Assembly: GCA_036389835.1 (NCBI GenBank)
Contig: DASVWC010000111.1
Location: forward strand, 1 to 64,000
Origin: AC-37 sp036389835
Lineage (GTDB): Bacteria; Actinomycetota; Thermoleophilia; Solirubrobacterales; Thermoleophilaceae
Length of the DNA: 64,000 bases
Direction of reading: 5' to 3'
Position 1 is the stretch's first letter. Every line of letters begins with the position of its first letter. Below are positions 51,164 through 58,626 of the stretch, piece by piece. The notes under the pieces are model-generated. The model saw only the letters and a list, made by a program, of their open reading frames with translations, did no database searches and had not been told where the DNA came from. Position numbers and translations under genes: made by a program.

Positions 51164-51236
51164 TGGAGCTAGGGGGACTCGAACCCCCGACCTGTCGGCT
51201 GCCAGCCGACCGCTCTTCCAGCTGAGCTATAGCCCC
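51164..51236 (-). tRNA. tRNA-Ala (anticodon GGC)
   Basis: 73 nt, minus strand. Acceptor GGGGCTA pairs with TAGCTCC and shows the G3-U70 wobble that identifies alanine tRNA. The anticodon stem GTCGG/CCGAC encloses CTGGCAG (anticodon GGC). T arm GGGGG-TTCGAGT-CCCCC. Discriminator A; CCA not encoded. It is embedded in an open frame linking two protein-like segments. Confidence 0.96.
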
Positions 51237-51587
51237 AATGCGATGCTCGTCGGCGAAGTGTAGCCCCGCTTTCTGACCGTTTCTAGGCTCAGAGAGCCGT
51301 AGGTAGAGGCCACCGCTCTCGCCGAACTTGGTTATCGGCACCGCGAAGCAGCGGTCAAGTTCTGCGCAATACGCGGCCACATCATCGACCTCGTCCGTCG
51401 AGTAGGTAGTGCGCGACACACCGCCTCCTGCGATGCGGCGGCAGCGAACGGCCGCGACCTCGAAGATGAGGTCGTATGGATGGCCGTCGGTGAGCGGCCG
51501 AAGCACGCCGATGCCGCACCTCGCCGCCTCGTTCGCGATCGCGAGCTCGGCGACGGCCCCCTTTTGGTCGCTCGTCAGCTCGCTCAC
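51237..51587 (-). pseudogene. PDDEXK_5-like (group I intron-type endonuclease) gene, apparently internally deleted
   Basis: From GTG 51587 the product begins MSELTSDQKGAVAELAIANE and contains PLTDGHPYDLIFEV, matching actinobacterial PDDEXK_5 proteins, relatives of the I-Ssp6803I homing endonuclease. The family then has a strand with a Q-x-K catalytic pair; here the sequence jumps from FEV to AAVRCRRIAGGG, so about 15-20 residues appear missing. The later TYSTDEVDDVAAYCAELDRC and YLRLSEPRNGQK blocks are intact. The frame continues without a stop into tRNA-Ala. G+C is lower than flanking genes (37 of 60 bases in 51301-51360). A LexA-type box lies just upstream. Confidence 0.6.
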
Positions 51588-51590
51588 AAC

Positions 51591-51606
51591 ACGAACACTA
51601 GTTCGT
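51591..51606 (-). promoter_or_regulatory. LexA-type SOS box
   Basis: ACGAAC-ACTA-GTTCGT is a perfect inverted repeat containing CGAAC-N4-GTTCG, the actinobacterial/Bacillus LexA consensus. It lies 4 bases upstream of the GTG at 51587, where bound LexA would block transcription of the nuclease-like gene. It is between divergent genes; the other starts at 51679. Confidence 0.6.
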
Positions 51607-51678
51607 ATGGCGGACGGAGATGCGCCGCAGATGCGACGCCGGTAGCGTCCCGCGCGTCCACGACGAAGGGGGCTGGCG

Positions 51679-51969
51679 ATGGCGTACCTGACGACGTTCC
51701 GGATCGAGGGCGATCCCGACGAGCTGCTCCGGTTCAAGCAGGAGAAGATGGACCCGATCGTGGCTCCCGCGGCGCGCGAGAACGGCGCCATCGAGCACAT
51801 CGTGGTCAGGACCGAGGGCGGGATCATGATCGTGAACCTCTGGGAGACCGTCGAGGGGTCGGAGAAGACCGCGGAGGTCGCCGCCAAGGCGGCCCAGGAG
51901 AACGGGATGCCGGGGAGCCCGCCCCAGGGCTGGGAGTCCTACGAGATCGTGCAGCGCGAGGTCGTCTAG
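51679..51969 (+). CDS. small ABM-like (dimeric alpha/beta barrel) protein
   Basis: 96 residues, ATG with AAGGGGGC upstream. The pattern YLTTFRIEGDPDELLRFKQE then HIVVRTEGGIMIVNLWETVE resembles small ferredoxin-like dimeric barrel proteins (antibiotic monooxygenase-like) common in actinobacteria. No cofactor ligand can be identified. The stop shares CTAG with rsfS. Confidence 0.65.
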   Translation: MAYLTTFRIEGDPDELLRFKQEKMDPIVAPAARENGAIEHIVVRTEGGIMIVNLWETVEGSEKTAEVAAKAAQENGMPGSPPQGWESYEIVQREVV

Positions 51970-52307
51970 CCGACCGACACGGCCGGGGCCTCGCCCCAGA
52001 GCTGCTCGAGCCGGTAGTACGACCGCGCGTCGGGCGTGAAGATGTGCAGCACGCAGTCGAGGTAGTCCATGAGGATCCAGCGCGCCTCGCGCTCGCCCTC
52101 GACCCGCTGCGGTCGCAGGCCGTCGGCCTTCAGCGACTCGTGCACGGCGTCGCGAATCGCGCGCGTCTGGCGCTCGGTGTTGCCGGTGCAGATCACGAAC
52201 CAGTCCGTGTAGCCGACCAGCCCCGACACCTCCAGCATCCGGATCTCGCCCGCCTTGCGGTCGGACGCGACCGCGGCGATCCGCTCGGCCAGCTCGCGCG
52301 AGCTCAG
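51966..52307 (-). CDS. rsfS: ribosomal silencing factor RsfS
   Basis: 113 residues. It binds L14 and blocks subunit joining in starvation. Signature: VGYTDWFVICTGNTERQTRA, then LKADGLRPQRVEGEREARWI, then MDYLDCVLHIFTPDARSYY. No ATG, GTG or TTG lies near the expected N-terminus. CTG at 52307 falls exactly where the family Met lies (LSSRELAERI) and overlaps the nadD stop as CTGA. It is the last gene of the obgE-proB-proA-nadD series. Confidence 0.92.
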   Translation of the reverse strand: MSSRELAERIAAVASDRKAGEIRMLEVSGLVGYTDWFVICTGNTERQTRAIRDAVHESLKADGLRPQRVEGEREARWILMDYLDCVLHIFTPDARSYYRLEQLWGEAPAVSVG

Positions 52308-52909
52308 GACGACGCCCCCACCGCGTCGCGCGCGTAGAGCCCGCGCTCGGCGATCTCCTCGGCGACCAGGTCGGGGACGAGATACCGCAGCGGCAGGCCC
52401 TCGGCCGCCCGCCGCCGGACGAGCGTGGAGGACACGTCGATTCGCGGCATCTCGAAGAACACGACCCGGTCCGCCCCCCCGAGCCCGTCCAGAGCCGCGA
52501 GCACCCGCTCGCGCTCCCACCCCTCCCGCTCGGCCACCGCGACCGTCGCCAGCCGCAGCACCTCCTCCGGCTCGCGCCAGGCCGGCAGCGAGGCGGCCGC
52601 GTCGCCGCCGAGGATCAGGAAGCGCTCGTCCGCCGGCCCGCGGTCGCGCAGCGCCCGCAGCGTGTCGGCGGTGTACGAGCGCCCGCCGCGGTCCACCTCG
52701 AGCGGGCACGCGTTCAGCCGCAGGTCGCCCTGGACCGCCAGCTCGGTCATCCGCAGCCGCACCTGCGCGCCCGGCTCCGGCTCGATCTCGCGGTGCGGCG
52801 CGTGGGCCATCGGCATCAGCAGCACCTCGTCGAGCCCCAGCCGCGCGTATGCCTCCTGCGCCAGCGCCAAGTGACCGATGTGCGGCGGGTTGAACGCCCC
52901 GCCGAGCAT
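52304..52909 (-). CDS. nadD: nicotinate-nucleotide adenylyltransferase NadD
   Basis: 201 residues from ATG 52909. The nucleotidyltransferase motif GGAFNPPHIGHL and the C-terminal MPRIDVSSTLVRRRAAEG (ISSTxIR motif) are present. It makes deamido-NAD. The start is uncertain. The normal N-terminus MRLGxLGG corresponds to VRLGMLGG here, where V is a GTC codon (52921-52919) preceded by AGGTGAGG, so ATG 52909 gives a protein four residues short at strand 1. Confidence 0.9.
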   Translation of the reverse strand: MLGGAFNPPHIGHLALAQEAYARLGLDEVLLMPMAHAPHREIEPEPGAQVRLRMTELAVQGDLRLNACPLEVDRGGRSYTADTLRALRDRGPADERFLILGGDAAASLPAWREPEEVLRLATVAVAEREGWERERVLAALDGLGGADRVVFFEMPRIDVSSTLVRRRAAEGLPLRYLVPDLVAEEIAERGLYARDAVGASS

Positions 52910-52926
52910 TCCGAGCCGGACGGCCG

Positions 52927-54198
52927 CTACGACCTCACCTGCCCGGATCCCTCGACTACGTACTTGAACGTGCAGAGCTCGCGCACCCCGATCGGCCCGC
53001 GCGCGTGCAGCTTCTGGGTGGAGTTGCCGATCTCCGCCCCCATCTCGAACTGCCCGCCGTCGGTGAAGCGCGTGGACGCGTTCACGTACACGCACGCGGC
53101 GTCGACCCCCTCGGTGAACGCCCGCGCCGATTCCGTGTCGCGCGTGACGATCGCCTCCGAGTGCCCGCTCCCGTAGCGCGCCACGTGCTCGATCGCCTCC
53201 TCCACCGAGTCGACGACCCGCACCGCGAGCACCAGCGCCAGGTACTCCGTGGCCCAGTCCTCCTCGGTCGCGTCGTTGAGCGACCCCGCCAGCTCGCCCG
53301 CCAGCGACCGCGCCCGCGCGTCCACCCGCAGCTCCACGCCGGACTCGCGCAGCTCGCCCAGCGCGCGCGGCAGGAGCTCCCCCGCCACGGCCGAGTGGAC
53401 CAGCAGCGTCTCGGCCGCGTTGCACACGCCCGGCCGCTGCACCTTCGCGTTGACGGCGATGGCGACCGCGTCGTCGAGGTCCGCGGACTCGTCCACGAAC
53501 ACGTGGCAGTTGCCCGACGCCGCGTAGATCACCGGGACCTTCGCGTGCTCCTTGAGCACCGCCTTCAGCCCCTCGCCGCCGCGCGGGATGATCAGGTCGA
53601 GGTACTCGTCCTGGCCCGCCAGCTCGGGCAGCTCCTCGCGCCCGCCGCCGGCGACCAGCGCGATCGCGTCGGCCGGCAGCCCCGCCGACACCGCCGCGTC
53701 GCGAGCGATCCCCGCCAGCACCGCGTTCGAGTGCGCGGCCATCGACGACCCGCGCAGCACGATCGCGTTGCCCGACTTGAGACACAGGGCCGAGCAGTCG
53801 ATCGTCACGTTCGGCCGCGACTCGTACACCACCGCCACGACGCCCAGCGGCACGCGCACCTTGCGCACGTCGAGCCCGTTGGCCAGCCGCCTGCCCTCGA
53901 TCGCCTCCCCCACCGGGTCCGGCAGCGCGGCGATCGCCCGCGTGTCGGCCGCGATCCCCGCCACCCGCTCCCCGGTCAGGGCGAGCCGGTCGAGCAGCGC
54001 CGAGCCGATGTCGGCCTCGCGGCCAGCCTCCATGTCGCGCGCGTTGGCCTCGAGGATCTCCGGGGTGCGCGCCTCGAGCGCGTCGGCGATCGCGTGCAGC
54101 GCGGCGTTGCGCACGCCCGAGCTCGACCGCGCGAGCACGCGCGACGCGTCCTTCGCGGCGGCGCAGATCTCGGCTACGGAACGGGTCGTCGTGGCCAC
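52927..54198 (-). CDS. proA: gamma-glutamyl phosphate reductase
   Basis: Second step of proline synthesis. 423 residues, GTG start. The aldehyde-dehydrogenase fold has the catalytic Cys in QRPGVCNAAETLLVH and the family block ASTRFTDGGQFEMGAEIGNS. It lies 24 bases after proB, with nadD following, so it is in one operon. Confidence 0.97.
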   Translation of the reverse strand: MATTTRSVAEICAAAKDASRVLARSSSGVRNAALHAIADALEARTPEILEANARDMEAGREADIGSALLDRLALTGERVAGIAADTRAIAALPDPVGEAIEGRRLANGLDVRKVRVPLGVVAVVYESRPNVTIDCSALCLKSGNAIVLRGSSMAAHSNAVLAGIARDAAVSAGLPADAIALVAGGGREELPELAGQDEYLDLIIPRGGEGLKAVLKEHAKVPVIYAASGNCHVFVDESADLDDAVAIAVNAKVQRPGVCNAAETLLVHSAVAGELLPRALGELRESGVELRVDARARSLAGELAGSLNDATEEDWATEYLALVLAVRVVDSVEEAIEHVARYGSGHSEAIVTRDTESARAFTEGVDAACVYVNASTRFTDGGQFEMGAEIGNSTQKLHARGPIGVRELCTFKYVVEGSGQVRS

Positions 54199-54222
54199 GA
54201 AAACCAGGGTACAGCGAGCGAC

Positions 54223-55311
54223 CTACTCCAACACGAAGTAGTCGCGGTGCACCGCCTCCTCGCTCCCGCGCGGCATGACCTCGCGCAGCTCGTCGGACTT
54301 GAGGCCCTTGATCCGCCGGAGCTCGTCGGCCGAGTAGTTCACGATGCCCTTGCCGATCGGGCTGCCGTTGGCCTGCACCTGCACCGCGTCCCCGGCCTGG
54401 AAGTCCCCCTCCACCTCGACCACGCCGACCGGCAGCAGGCTCGTGCCGCGCTCGCGCAGCGCACCGGCCGCGCCCGCGTCCACTATCACCCGCCCGCGCG
54501 CCGGCTTCGCGTACTTGAGCCAGAGCTTGAAGCTCGCAATCGGGCGGTCGCTCGCGTGGAAGCGCGTGCCCTCGTCCTCGCCCGCCATCGCCCGCACGAT
54601 CGCGCCCGGGCGGACCCCGTTCACGATCGTGGCCGGGATCCCCGCGGCGGTGGCCATCTCCGCCGCCACGACCTTCGAGCGCATCCCGCCGGTCCCGTGC
54701 GTGGAGGTCGACTCGCCGATCTCGAGGTGGCGGATCGAGGCGAAGTCCCGCACCTCGTGGATCAGCTCGGCCCCCTCCTCGCCCGGCTCGCGCGTGTAGA
54801 GCCCCTCGGTGTTGGTGAGCAGCAGGAGCACGTCGGCGTCCACGAGGATCGCCACCTGCGCGGCGAGGAAGTCGTTGTCGCCGAACGAGATCTCGTCGGT
54901 CGCGACCGTGTCGTTCTCGTTGATGACCGGGACCACCCGCCAGCGCAGGAGCGTCCTCAGCGTGTTGCGGGCGTTCAGGTACTGGCGCCGCGCCGAGAGG
55001 TCCGGGAACGTGAGCAGCACCTGCGCGCTCCTGACCCCGTTGGCGGCCAGCAGCTCGTCGTAGAGGCGGTAGAGCCTGCCCTGCCCGACCGCCGACGACG
55101 CCTGGAGGTCGGCCATCTCGGCCGGGCGAACCGCCACGTCCATCATCCCGCCCCCGAGCGCGATCGAGCCCGAGGTGACCAGCAGCACGTCGTGCCCCTG
55201 CCGGTGGAGCTCCGCCGCCTCCTCGCACACGTGCCCGAGCACGCCCATGCGCGGCTCGCCGTCGTCGCGGGCGACGATGTTCGAGCCGAGCTTGATGACC
55301 GCCGTGCTCAC
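54223..55311 (-). CDS. proB: glutamate 5-kinase with PUA domain
   Basis: First step of proline synthesis. 362 residues, GTG start. The amino-acid-kinase domain has VIKLGSNIVA, LVTSGSIALG, INENDTVATDE and THGTGGMRSKV, and a C-terminal PUA domain is at about 270-362 (GRVIVDAGAAGALRERGTSL). The PUA domain is normal for bacterial ProB. Proline feedback inhibition is expected. It is ten bases after the flavoprotein gene on the same strand. Confidence 0.97.
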   Translation of the reverse strand: MSTAVIKLGSNIVARDDGEPRMGVLGHVCEEAAELHRQGHDVLLVTSGSIALGGGMMDVAVRPAEMADLQASSAVGQGRLYRLYDELLAANGVRSAQVLLTFPDLSARRQYLNARNTLRTLLRWRVVPVINENDTVATDEISFGDNDFLAAQVAILVDADVLLLLTNTEGLYTREPGEEGAELIHEVRDFASIRHLEIGESTSTHGTGGMRSKVVAAEMATAAGIPATIVNGVRPGAIVRAMAGEDEGTRFHASDRPIASFKLWLKYAKPARGRVIVDAGAAGALRERGTSLLPVGVVEVEGDFQAGDAVQVQANGSPIGKGIVNYSADELRRIKGLKSDELREVMPRGSEEAVHRDYFVLE

Positions 55312-55321
55312 CGCGCCAAGG

Positions 55322-56431
55322 TTATGGCGGGTTGCGGCGCAGCTCGCGCGCCAGCCGCCGGGCCTGGATCCGAGCCTGGCGCAGCTGGCCGCTGAAGGCG
55401 GGCACGTAGCCGACGAAGAAGAGCCCCGGCGCGCCCGGCACCGGGCTCCCGTCGCGCGCGATCGGGTGGCCGTCGGAGTCGAGCACGCCGAGGTGCCCCA
55501 CCAGCGGCTCGAGCCCGCGCTCGTAGCCGGTGGCCGCGATCACCACGTCCGGGCGGAGCCGGCTCCCGCCGGTCAGGACCACCTCGGGCCCCTCGAAGCG
55601 GTCGATCGTGCCCACGAGCCTCACGTCGCCGCGCTTGAGGTCGGCCACGAAGCCGTCGTCGACCGCCGGCGCCACCGCGCGCACGCGCGTGTTGTGGAGC
55701 GGGCCGTGCGGGGCGCGCGGCAGCCCGTAGCGCGACAGGTCGCCGTAGACCACCCGCTGGAACGCCTGGAGCACCGGGTCGGCGATGCGCGGCGGCAGCG
55801 CCTCCAATACCGGCGCGGGCGGGTTCAGCGGCACGCCGAGGAAGTCGCGCGGGAAGATGTTCGGCGGGGTGCGCATCGAGACCGTGACGCCCGCGGCCCC
55901 GCCCACCAGCAGGTGGTGGGCGATCTCGACGCCGGTGTTGCCCGCGCCCACGACCAGCACCTCGCGGCCGGCGAACGGCTCCGCGCGGCGGAACTCGCGC
56001 GCGTGGATCAGTTCGCCCTCGAACCCGTCCGCGCCGGGCCAGGCCGGCAGCTTCGGGACCACGTCGTAGCCGGTCGCCACGACCACGACCGGAGCCTCGA
56101 GCTGGCCCGCCGAGGTGGAGACCGTCCAGCGGCCGTCGATCCGCTCCGCGTCGACCCCGAGGCGGACGTCGATCCGCTGGCGCCGCGCGTAGTCGCGCAG
56201 GTACTCGACCATGTCGTCGCGGCTCGGGTAGCGGCCGTAGCGGCGCGGGAGGCGCTGGCCCGGCAGGTGCGACATCCCTCGCATCGTGTTGAGCCTGAGC
56301 GTGTCGTAGCGGCGCGCCCAGCTCGACCCGAGCTCGGCCTCGCGCTCCAGCACGACCGCGGGCCGGCCCGCGCGGCCGAGCATCGCCGCCGCCGCGAGGC
56401 CGCTCGCCCCGGCCCCGACGACCACCGCCAT
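55322..56431 (-). CDS. FAD-dependent (CzcO/flavin monooxygenase-like) oxidoreductase
   Basis: 369 residues from ATG 56431, with GGAG six bases upstream; an earlier GTG at 56449 overlapping the obgE stop (GTGA) is an alternative. FAD-binding VVVGAGASGLAAAAMLGRAG, NADPH-binding VLVVGAGNTGVEIAHHL and the class B ATGYE motif (VIAATGYERGLEPL) are present. It is related to flavoproteins annotated CzcO or Baeyer-Villiger monooxygenase. Its place between obgE and proB is not usual; no clear link to either. Confidence 0.87.
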   Translation of the reverse strand: MAVVVGAGASGLAAAAMLGRAGRPAVVLEREAELGSSWARRYDTLRLNTMRGMSHLPGQRLPRRYGRYPSRDDMVEYLRDYARRQRIDVRLGVDAERIDGRWTVSTSAGQLEAPVVVVATGYDVVPKLPAWPGADGFEGELIHAREFRRAEPFAGREVLVVGAGNTGVEIAHHLLVGGAAGVTVSMRTPPNIFPRDFLGVPLNPPAPVLEALPPRIADPVLQAFQRVVYGDLSRYGLPRAPHGPLHNTRVRAVAPAVDDGFVADLKRGDVRLVGTIDRFEGPEVVLTGGSRLRPDVVIAATGYERGLEPLVGHLGVLDSDGHPIARDGSPVPGAPGLFFVGYVPAFSGQLRQARIQARRLARELRRNPP

Positions 56432-56445
56432 GGCGCGCTCCGGGC

Positions 56446-57750
56446 TCACGCGAACGGTGCGCCGGGGTCGAGCTCGAAGACGACTCCGCCGATCTCCACG
56501 TCGTCGCCCGGCTCGAAGCCCGCGGCCTCGAGCGCCGCGATCACCCCCATCCCGCGCAGCCGGTCCTCCACGTAGCGCATCGCCTCGTCGTTCTCCGGGT
56601 CGTGCCGCGCGAGCAGCCGGTCGACCCGCCCGCCCGAGACGCGGAACGCACCCGCGCCCGTGCGCTCGACCTGGAACCCGTCGCCCGCCGGGCGGTAGGT
56701 GCGGTGGCGGGCGAGGCCCTCGACCGGGGCGGCGCCCGCGGGCGGCGGCTCCTCCTCCGGCACCCCGTCGAGGATCGCCCGCCGCAGCTCGTCGAGCCCC
56801 CGCCCGGTCGCGGCCGAGGTGACCACCACCTCGAGCACGTCGTCGCCGAGCCGCTCGCGCCACTCGGCGGCGGCCGCCGCGGCGCTCTCCTCCGGCACCA
56901 GGTCGGCCTTCGACAGGCACAGGATCCGCGGCAGGCGCTCGAGCCCCGCGCCGTGCGCTGCCAGCTCGGCCTCCACGGTCGCATGGCTCGCGACCGGGTC
57001 GGACCCGTCCAGCGGCGCGACGTCGAGCACGTGCACGAGCAGCCGCGTCTTCTCCACGTGCGCGAGGAACTCGTGCCCGAGTCCCGCGCCGCCGCTCGCG
57101 CCCTCGATCAGCCCGGGGATGTCGGCCACCACGAGCTGGCGGTCGCCCGCCTCGAGCGTGCCGAGGACCGGCTCGAGCGTCGTGAACGGATAGCCGGCCA
57201 CCTTCGGCGCCGCGCGGGTGATCCGCGCGAGCAGCGACGACTTGCCCGCGTTCGGCAGGCCGACCAGGCCGGCGTCGGCGAGCAGCCGCAGGCGCAGCTC
57301 GAGCCAGCCCTCCTCGCCGGGGAGCCCGCGCTCGGCGAAGCGCGGCGCCTGCCGCGTCGGGGTCGTGAAGTGCCGGTTGCCGCGCCCGCCGAGGCCGCCG
57401 CGCGCGACCACCACGCGCTGTCCCGGCTCGGTCAGCTCCCAGCTCGCGCCGTGCTCGGAGTCGGTCGCGGCGGTCCCGGGCGGGACGCGCACCTCGAGCG
57501 GGGCGGGACTCGCCCCCTGGCGGTTCGATCCCTCGCCGTGGCCGCCGCGCCTGGCCCTGTGGTGCTGGCGGTAGCGGAACGCCTGGAGGTCGCGCAGCGA
57601 CGGGTCGCAGACGAGCACTACGTCCGCTCCGCGGCCGCCGTCGCCGCCGTCCGGGCCGCCGCGCGGCACGTGCGCCTCGCGCCGGAACGACACTACGCCG
57701 TCGCCGCCGGCACCGGCCTGCACGAAGATCTTGGCGCGGTCGTGCAGCAC
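56446..57750 (-). CDS. obgE: GTPase ObgE/CgtA
   Basis: 434 residues. The Gly-rich Obg domain (1-158) begins MLHDRAKIFVQAGAGGDGVV. The G domain has GLPNAGKSSLLARIT, DIPGLIEGASGGAGLGHEF and LSKADL. The C-terminal OCT domain (about 355-430) contains RVDRLLARHDPENDEAMRYV. It is an essential ribosome-assembly GTPase. The usual rplU-rpmA-obgE order is kept but with two genes inserted between rpmA and obgE. Confidence 0.97.
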   Translation of the reverse strand: MLHDRAKIFVQAGAGGDGVVSFRREAHVPRGGPDGGDGGRGADVVLVCDPSLRDLQAFRYRQHHRARRGGHGEGSNRQGASPAPLEVRVPPGTAATDSEHGASWELTEPGQRVVVARGGLGGRGNRHFTTPTRQAPRFAERGLPGEEGWLELRLRLLADAGLVGLPNAGKSSLLARITRAAPKVAGYPFTTLEPVLGTLEAGDRQLVVADIPGLIEGASGGAGLGHEFLAHVEKTRLLVHVLDVAPLDGSDPVASHATVEAELAAHGAGLERLPRILCLSKADLVPEESAAAAAAEWRERLGDDVLEVVVTSAATGRGLDELRRAILDGVPEEEPPPAGAAPVEGLARHRTYRPAGDGFQVERTGAGAFRVSGGRVDRLLARHDPENDEAMRYVEDRLRGMGVIAALEAAGFEPGDDVEIGGVVFELDPGAPFA

Positions 57751-57759
57751 GCGGCGAGC

Positions 57760-58611
57760 TTAGGGAGCGGCGGGGGCCTCGGGCGTCGCAGGGCTGCCCA
57801 TCGAGGCGCCGGCGCTCGCGGCCACGACCAGCCCGATCGCGACCACGTCGCGCGCGCCGAGCCCCTGGTCGAGGATCACGAACCCGGACAGGGCGGCCAC
57901 CGCGGGCTCCATGCTCAGCAGGATCCCGAAGACGCCCGTGGGCAGCCGCCGCAGCGCCTCCATCTCGAGGGCGTACGGGATCGCCGACGCCAGCAGCGCC
58001 ACCCCGGCGCCCGCCGCCAGCAGCGCCGGGTCGAGCAGCGCGCCGCCGCCGTCCGCGACCCCGATCGGCACGAGCGCGGCGGCGCCGACCGCCATGGCCA
58101 GCGTCAGCCCAGTCCCGCCCGGGAACGCGCGCCCCGTGCGCGCGCTCATCAGGATGTAGGCCGCCCAGAAGCCCGCCGCGGCGAGGATGAACGCCACGCC
58201 GGCCGGGTCGAGCGAGCCGCCCTCGCCGCGGTCGGCGAACAGCGCCACGCCGGTCGCGGCCAGGGCGACCCACGCGAGGTCGAGCCGCCTCCTCGACAGC
58301 GCCACCGCGACCCCCAGCGGCCCGAGGAACTCGATCGTCACCGCGATGCCGAGCGGTATCCGGTCGATCGCCTCGTAGAAGCAGAGGTTCATGCCCGCCA
58401 TCGCCAGCCCGAACACCCCGGCGGTGGCGAGCTCCCGCCGCGAGCGGCCCGCGACCTCCGGCCGTGCGACCAGGGCGAGGAACAGCGCGGCGAACGCCAG
58501 GCGCGCGAACGTCGTGCCGCCCGGCCCGAGGTCGTCGAAAAGCCCCTTGGCGCAGGCCGACCCGATCTGCGTCGAGACGACCGCCGCGAGCACGAGCACC
58601 GGGGCCGGCAT
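57760..58611 (-). CDS. EamA/DMT superfamily transporter (RhtA-like)
   Basis: 283 residues, ten predicted transmembrane helices in two EamA repeats. Signature stretches: GLFDDLGPGGTTFARLAFAA and LLSMEPAVAALSGFVILDQG, the latter typical of RhtA-type amino-acid or metabolite exporters. ATG start. It lies between the kinase and obgE on the same strand (nine bases to obgE). Substrate unknown. Confidence 0.9.
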   Translation of the reverse strand: MPAPVLVLAAVVSTQIGSACAKGLFDDLGPGGTTFARLAFAALFLALVARPEVAGRSRRELATAGVFGLAMAGMNLCFYEAIDRIPLGIAVTIEFLGPLGVAVALSRRRLDLAWVALAATGVALFADRGEGGSLDPAGVAFILAAAGFWAAYILMSARTGRAFPGGTGLTLAMAVGAAALVPIGVADGGGALLDPALLAAGAGVALLASAIPYALEMEALRRLPTGVFGILLSMEPAVAALSGFVILDQGLGARDVVAIGLVVAASAGASMGSPATPEAPAAP

Positions 58612-58626
58612 CGCCTCGCGTCTACC

